From Nitrosomonas sp. (GTDB taxonomy: Bacteria > Pseudomonadota > Gammaproteobacteria > Burkholderiales > Nitrosomonadaceae), in assembly GCA_021774205.1 (NCBI GenBank), contig JAJFJI010000345.1, positions 1 to 9,647 on the forward strand: a stretch of DNA of 9,647 nucleotides. The letters run 5' to 3'. Positions 6,364 through 9,647 of this stretch are shown here, one piece after another. The notes beneath the pieces are model-generated. The model did not search any database. It saw nothing but the letters and a program-made list of their open reading frames with translations, and was not told the DNA's origin. Position 1 is the stretch's first letter; each line of letters starts with the position of its first letter. A program made the position numbers and the translations under genes.

Positions 6364-6397
6364 CTGACATCAAATCGTCACTAAAGACTGTTATTTT
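6364..6397 (+). promoter_or_regulatory. Pho box and -10 of the phosphodiesterase gene
   Basis: CTGACAT (6364-6370, 6/7), spacer CAAA, TCGTCAC (6375-6381, 5/7), 10 bp, then TATTTT (6392-6397, 4/6 to -10). A perfect palindrome GTCAGTA-ACCC-TACTGAC (6351-6368) overlaps its upstream heptamer. The next gene begins 200 bp on because a mobile repeat (6417-6558) lies between the promoter and the ORF. Without it the leader would be about 48 nt, like the other Pho genes here. Confidence 0.7.
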
Positions 6398-6416
6398 TGA
6401 ATGATCTCAAACATTG

Positions 6417-6558
6417 GCAACTATTCAGCATGTCGCAATAGCTGTTTAGATTGCCTCTAAGATTCATCAGTTCAAGTCACAAAATGTAAGTTTACGCGTG
6501 ACAATAATCATTTAATAACGCCAAAATGGCGGATGACAGGGGTAAGCTGAATAGTTAC
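6417..6558. repeat. Copy B of the ~141-bp MITE-like repeat
   Basis: Same orientation as copy A (1126-1266) and about 75% identical by hand alignment. The terminal inverted repeats are better preserved: GCAACTATTCAGC on the left and GTAACTATTCAGC reading in from the right (12 of 13). It is flanked by a perfect 7-bp direct repeat AACATTG (6410-6416 and 6559-6565), read as the target-site duplication; the distance between flanking repeats, 149 bp, is the same as in copy A. No coding capacity. It sits in the 5' leader of the phosphodiesterase gene, so it would be transcribed as part of that mRNA. Confidence 0.85.
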
Positions 6559-6600
6559 AACATTGTTTGATATTTTTGACTCATGGATGGAGAAATAACA

Positions 6601-7881
6601 ATGATCAGCTTCAAGAATTTCCTCAGCGTAACCTTAACTTCTACACTGCTGCTTCCTTTATCATTTGCTTTTGCATATAAAAATGAAGACATGGCCCAAT
6701 ACGACCACCATGCAAGCAAAGAACATCAAACTCGAAAAAAAAAGAAACATAATATTCAACTTGGCCCACGCCCTTTTTATCTTGTCGAGGATATGGACGA
6801 CAGTGAGCTAAAAACAGCGTTACAGCAATGCGCCAAAGGGTCATTTTATAAAACTGATTTTTCCATTGGTCATCGCGGCGCGGCTCTACAGTTTCCAGAA
6901 CATTCAAAAGAATCCTATGAAGCCGCAGCACGGTTGGGTGCGGGCATTCTAGAATGCGATGTCACCTTTACCAAAGACCAAGAATTAGTATGCCGTCATT
7001 CGCAATGTGATTTACATACGACAACGAATATCCTAGCAACGGCGTTAGCCAATAAATGTTCGGTTCCACCTGATTTCAGCAGCGACAAACCTTTTGCCAA
7101 GGTGCAATGCTGCACCAGCGATATTACTTTAGCCGAATTTAAAACACTTGAAGCCAAAATGGACGCGGGCAATCCGAATGCCAAAACCCTGCAAGAATAT
7201 TTGAACGCCACACCAAACTGGCACACCGATTTGTATTCCGCTAACGCCACCGTTTTAAGTCATACTGAAAGCATCGCCCTATTCAAGCGATTGAGTGTAA
7301 AAATGACGCCAGAACTGAAAGCACCCAGCGTTGAAATGCCCTTTAACGGCTTCACCCAACAGGCCTATGCGCAAAAAATGATCGATGAATATAAAGCGGC
7401 TGGCGTGAAGCCCAAAGATGTTTATGCCCAATCACTTAATCTGGACGATTTGCTTTATTGGATTGCCAATGAACCCAAATATGGCAAACAAGCGGTTTTT
7501 CTTGAAAACATGGACAGCGAAGCTGACCTGCCTGCCGCCATTGCAAGATTATCTACCCTGCCGGGCGAAGGCATCAGAATTGTCGCGCCGCCACTCTGGG
7601 GATTGGTAACGTTGAATGAATCAAATGAAATTATACCTTCCAAGTACGCAAAAACCGCCAAAGCATTGGGACTGGATATTATCACCTGGACTCTTGAACG
7701 GTCCGGACTGTTGAAAGACGGCGGTGGTTGGTACTACCAAACAATCACGGAAGCCACGAATAATGACGGTGATGCCATGAAATTGCTAGATGTACTAGCG
7801 AAGGAAGTCGGTGTGCTGGGCGTCTTTTCAGATTGGCCGGCTACCGTTACTTATTACGCCAACTGCATGCAATTGAAATAA
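6601..7881 (+). CDS. Secreted glycerophosphodiester phosphodiesterase (GDPD family)
   Basis: Cleaves glycerophosphodiesters, products of phospholipid breakdown, to glycerol 3-phosphate and an alcohol, a way to gain phosphate in starvation. Start: ATG 6601 has GGAG 12 nt upstream and gives a clean signal peptide (MISFKNFL, hydrophobic core, SFAFA); the earlier ATG at 6583 lacks a ribosome site. That makes 426 aa. TIM-barrel motifs: IGHRGAALQFPEHS (H91, R92, E100), LECDVTFTKD (E118, D120), CRHSQCDLHTTTN (H133), MTPELK (E238) and the C-terminal GVFSDWPATVTYYANC. The catalytic His, Arg and acidic metal ligands of the family are all present. It is longer than E. coli GlpQ (358 aa), with an N-terminal charged His/Lys-rich linker and about 90 residues between H133 and MTPELK that include a Cys pair. 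Its Pho-box promoter lies 200 bp upstream beyond a mobile repeat. Export suggests action in the periplasm or outside. Confidence 0.92.
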   Translation: MISFKNFLSVTLTSTLLLPLSFAFAYKNEDMAQYDHHASKEHQTRKKKKHNIQLGPRPFYLVEDMDDSELKTALQQCAKGSFYKTDFSIGHRGAALQFPEHSKESYEAAARLGAGILECDVTFTKDQELVCRHSQCDLHTTTNILATALANKCSVPPDFSSDKPFAKVQCCTSDITLAEFKTLEAKMDAGNPNAKTLQEYLNATPNWHTDLYSANATVLSHTESIALFKRLSVKMTPELKAPSVEMPFNGFTQQAYAQKMIDEYKAAGVKPKDVYAQSLNLDDLLYWIANEPKYGKQAVFLENMDSEADLPAAIARLSTLPGEGIRIVAPPLWGLVTLNESNEIIPSKYAKTAKALGLDIITWTLERSGLLKDGGGWYYQTITEATNNDGDAMKLLDVLAKEVGVLGVFSDWPATVTYYANCMQLK

Positions 7882-7891
7882 TCTTTCCATG

Positions 7892-7936
7892 ATGAGGCGA
7901 TTCTGCCAAGAAATTACCTACGACATTCCGCCTCAT
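7892..7936 (+). terminator. Weak hairpin after the phosphodiesterase gene
   Basis: ATGAGGCG (7892-7899) and CGCCTCAT (7929-7936) form a perfect 8-bp stem, but the loop is 29 nt and no T run follows. It may mark the mRNA end or be incidental; no better terminator is visible before the next promoter. Confidence 0.3.
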
Positions 7937-7972
7937 TCATTTCAGCATACAAAAAGCAAGCTATTTCATCCA

Positions 7973-8006
7973 GTGTCACAAAAATACAACATTTCACCTG
8001 TAGGAT
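7973..8006 (+). promoter_or_regulatory. Candidate Pho-box promoter of the EAL-family gene
   Basis: GTGTCAC (7973-7979, 6/7), spacer AAAA, ATACAAC (7984-7990, only 3/7), 10 bp, TAGGAT (8001-8006, 4/6 to -10). The first half and the spacing match the other Pho promoters of this window but the second half is poor. The leader would be about 55 nt. An off-register half-like site (ATTTCAT, 7963-7969) lies just upstream. Confidence 0.4.
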
Positions 8007-8068
8007 ACTGATAACAGCCCATTTCTGGCTAATAAATTTTCCTAAAAAATTGTAACAGGAGTATCACC

Positions 8069-8974
8069 ATGAAAACATTAGAATTCGAGCCCACTACCGT
8101 CAAAGAAAAATTAGCACTCATAAAAGTAATCACTGACTATGCGCTAGAATGCACCGATGAAGATTGGATAACCGGGGATTTTTACAACTGCCGTTTATCA
8201 AGCGCTTTTCAGCCCATTTTTAGTGCCAATAAGGGGAAAATTATGGGACATGCCGCTTATATTCGCTCTGTTTCAAATGAAGAACTTGTATTATCTCCTT
8301 GGCAAGTTTTCGCCCTGGCATCAAAAGACACGCAACTGGTTGAACTGGATCATTTATGCCGGGCAGTTCACGCACTTAATTATTTCTACAAAGCAGCCAA
8401 GCAGGATAGATTATTTATTGACGTACACCCACGTCTTCTGGAAAGTATTAAAGATGATCATGGTCGTATGTTTGGAAATTTTCTCAGCCTGATTGGCGTC
8501 AGCACGTCCCGGGTTGTCATCGAAATTCCATCCGTAGTGAATCGTAATTGGAAACTGCTCAGGCAGGTAATGACCAACTATCGTGCACACGGCTATCAGG
8601 TTATGGCAAATTATAATAATTCAAACAGCGAATGGATGGCTGAACTGGATAATTTGTATCCGGATATAGTCAATATTAATGCATATGAATTATTACGGCA
8701 CAAATCCATAGACTTACTGATGGATTCAATTCATCGCTTTGGATCGACCCTATTAGTAAGAAATATTAAAACATCAGAACATCTTGCTGCCGCTTTACAT
8801 GCTGGCGCTGATTATTTACAAGGAAATTATCTTGGCAAAGCGGAACGTACCGTCAAAACAATAATACCACTCCATCTTTCGGAAAAATTCAACGCTGAAA
8901 GATGGCGCCGGCAAATATCATCCATCTACCAGCAACACGAGGAACAGTATCAGCAATATGCTGAAAGATCGTGA
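8069..8974 (+). CDS. Degenerate EAL-domain protein, probably not catalytic
   Basis: 301 aa, cytoplasmic (no signal or membrane span). The fold is recognisable as the EAL family of c-di-GMP phosphodiesterases from motif order, but most metal and catalytic residues have changed. The EALLR position reads AAYIR (62-66 in GHAAYIR). The FVNLSP-like strand is FIDVHP (116-121). IEIPS (151-155) keeps one Glu. The DDFG loop is NYNNSN (181-186). DxxKxD is DIVNIN (199-204), losing the Lys and the second Asp. The AEGVET segment is RNIKTSE. The C-terminal GADYLQGNYLGKA (246-258) keeps the QG-x-Y feature. Inference: it no longer hydrolyses c-di-GMP and acts as a binding or partner protein, as known for degenerate EAL proteins such as YcgF/BluF, FimX or LapD. 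There is no GGDEF or sensor domain; about 40 N-terminal residues and a Gln-rich tail (YQQHEEQYQQY) flank it. AGGAG lies 8 nt before the ATG. A candidate Pho box upstream would tie it to phosphate starvation. Confidence 0.82.
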   Translation: MKTLEFEPTTVKEKLALIKVITDYALECTDEDWITGDFYNCRLSSAFQPIFSANKGKIMGHAAYIRSVSNEELVLSPWQVFALASKDTQLVELDHLCRAVHALNYFYKAAKQDRLFIDVHPRLLESIKDDHGRMFGNFLSLIGVSTSRVVIEIPSVVNRNWKLLRQVMTNYRAHGYQVMANYNNSNSEWMAELDNLYPDIVNINAYELLRHKSIDLLMDSIHRFGSTLLVRNIKTSEHLAAALHAGADYLQGNYLGKAERTVKTIIPLHLSEKFNAERWRRQISSIYQQHEEQYQQYAERS

Positions 8975-9007
8975 TGATTGATTGCATTTCCACCTATCTT
9001 GTTTCCT

Positions 9008-9033
9008 CGTTCCCACGCAGGAGCGTGTGAACG
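9008..9033. repeat. REP-like palindrome between convergent genes
   Basis: CGTTCCCACGC (9008-9018), loop AGGA, GCGTGTGAACG (9023-9033): an 11-position stem with a single C-T mismatch. The sequence, preceded by CT and followed by CATA, resembles a palindromic repeat (GTTCCCACGC...GCGTGGGAAC) that I recall being scattered through many proteobacterial genomes; only one copy is in this window. Placed between the EAL gene and the convergent hydrolase gene, it may serve both as a transcription end. Confidence 0.6.
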
Positions 9034-9066
9034 CATATGTTGTTGAGATTAATTTTCTCTATACGC

Positions 9067-9647
9067 TTATGAAGGGTGAAATGATTTACCAACCCATTGA
9101 CCAATTGTATCTGACAGCCATTCCGGTTCATCCAGTGGCAAATCATGTCCGGCCGAATCATGTTGAACATAATCTGTTTGCCATTTTTGGTATAGTTTGA
9201 AGCTACAGCGATAGTCAACCAAACGGTCCACCTTGCTGGTTACAATCAGTATTGGTTGGCGTGATTTCGCTGTAACATAAAATTTTGCTCCGGCGCAAAA
9301 TTGGTTTATGGCGCTGGCTGTAGACACCGGGTATTGTTGCTGCCATTGTCGCCAAAATTCAAGTAGTTGACTGTCATGACTATGCTGGTTAGAAGTCAAA
9401 GCCAAAATATCCGCTTCCTTTTTGTGCGTTGACCGAAAAATCATCTTCAACATCTTTGGGTAAATCGCCCATCTTAGACGATGATAAAACGGCGAAAAAG
9501 GTCGGGCACTGGTATTGATTAAAACTACGGAATGTATTTCTTCTGGATAGCGAGTCATCCAGTCGATCGCGATCATCCCGCCCATGGAAAGTGCAATTAA
9601 CTTAAGCTGATTGCACACAGGTATTTGTCTGCGCAACGCTTCGGTCA
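9067..9647 (-). CDS. Alpha/beta hydrolase (N-terminal part beyond window edge)
   Basis: The frame is open to the last base, and codons upstream of the TTG at 9636 (reading T-E-A) continue it, so the true start lies outside; 193 codons are visible. Features of the alpha/beta-hydrolase fold: nucleophile elbow LIALSMGGMIA, with Ala at the first position of the usual GxSxG; then VVLINTSARPFSPFYHRL opening the lid; the acid in PILIVTSKVDRLVDY; and the base in SAGHDLPLDEPEW. The full Ser-Asp-His triad is therefore present. Hydrolases with this SMGG elbow and a helical lid include BioH-like esterases and small-molecule hydrolases; the substrate cannot be told. It is convergent with the EAL gene, and no link to the Pho genes is visible. 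Confidence 0.88.
   Translation of the reverse strand, partial: TEALRRQIPVCNQLKLIALSMGGMIAIDWMTRYPEEIHSVVLINTSARPFSPFYHRLRWAIYPKMLKMIFRSTHKKEADILALTSNQHSHDSQLLEFWRQWQQQYPVSTASAINQFCAGAKFYVTAKSRQPILIVTSKVDRLVDYRCSFKLYQKWQTDYVQHDSAGHDLPLDEPEWLSDTIGQWVGKSFHPS

Noticed and set aside
6583..6600. Longer phosphodiesterase start at ATG 6583
   Set aside because: It adds MDGEIT before a clean signal peptide and itself contains the GGAG that serves the ATG at 6601.
8994..9218. Small ORFs on both strands across the 8975-9220 region
   Set aside because: They overlap the hydrolase 3' end in other frames, cross the palindrome, and lack ribosome sites and protein-like composition.
1..9647. CRISPR arrays, tRNA or rRNA genes, integrase or attachment sites, toxin-antitoxin pairs
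   Set aside because: No regularly spaced repeats, cloverleaf sequences, transposase or integrase motifs, or paired small ORFs were seen on either strand.

Overview
The window looks like the chromosome of a Gram-negative, moderately AT-rich gammaproteobacterium. The evidence is a PhoB very close to the enterobacterial/pseudomonad type, an OlsF-type ornithine-lipid synthase, Sec-exported phosphatases and an EAL-family protein. The genus cannot be fixed from the sequence alone. Nearly everything readable points to one theme: a phosphate-starvation (Pho) island.

Layout, left to right. (1) The 3' part of a secreted, beta-helix-like protein of unknown function (1-992, +), closed by a strong terminator at 1017-1054. 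(2) A 141-bp miniature transposon-like repeat (1126-1266) whose right end supplies the stop codon of phoB (1263-1979, -). No phoR follows. (3) A 460-bp intergenic stretch with divergent Pho-box promoters for phoB and for an overlooked 39-residue membrane peptide (2455-2574, +). (4) olsF (2703-4460, -) and a PhoX-like DUF839 phosphatase (4671-6167, +), divergent from a shared control region with a Pho box on each side. (5) A strong terminator (6267-6299), then a Pho-box promoter separated from its gene, a secreted glycerophosphodiester phosphodiesterase (6601-7881, +), by a second 142-bp copy of the repeat. (6) An EAL-fold protein that has lost the catalytic motifs (8069-8974, +), also behind a candidate Pho box. 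(7) A palindromic REP-like element (9008-9033), then the 3' part of a convergent alpha/beta hydrolase (9067 to the window edge, -).

How the genes fit together (inference from families and promoters): PhoB would switch on an exported phosphatase and a phosphodiesterase that free phosphate and glycerol phosphate from outside esters, and OlsF, which replaces phospholipids by phosphorus-free ornithine lipids. The 39-aa peptide and the degenerate EAL protein would be new members of this response. Six promoters share one geometry: two CTGTCAT-like heptamers 4 bp apart, exactly 10 bp, then a TANNNT -10. The most unusual observations are the six-promoter regularity, the small membrane peptide, the degenerate EAL protein, and the two copies of one mobile repeat, both inserted at Pho genes (one ending phoB, one lengthening a leader).
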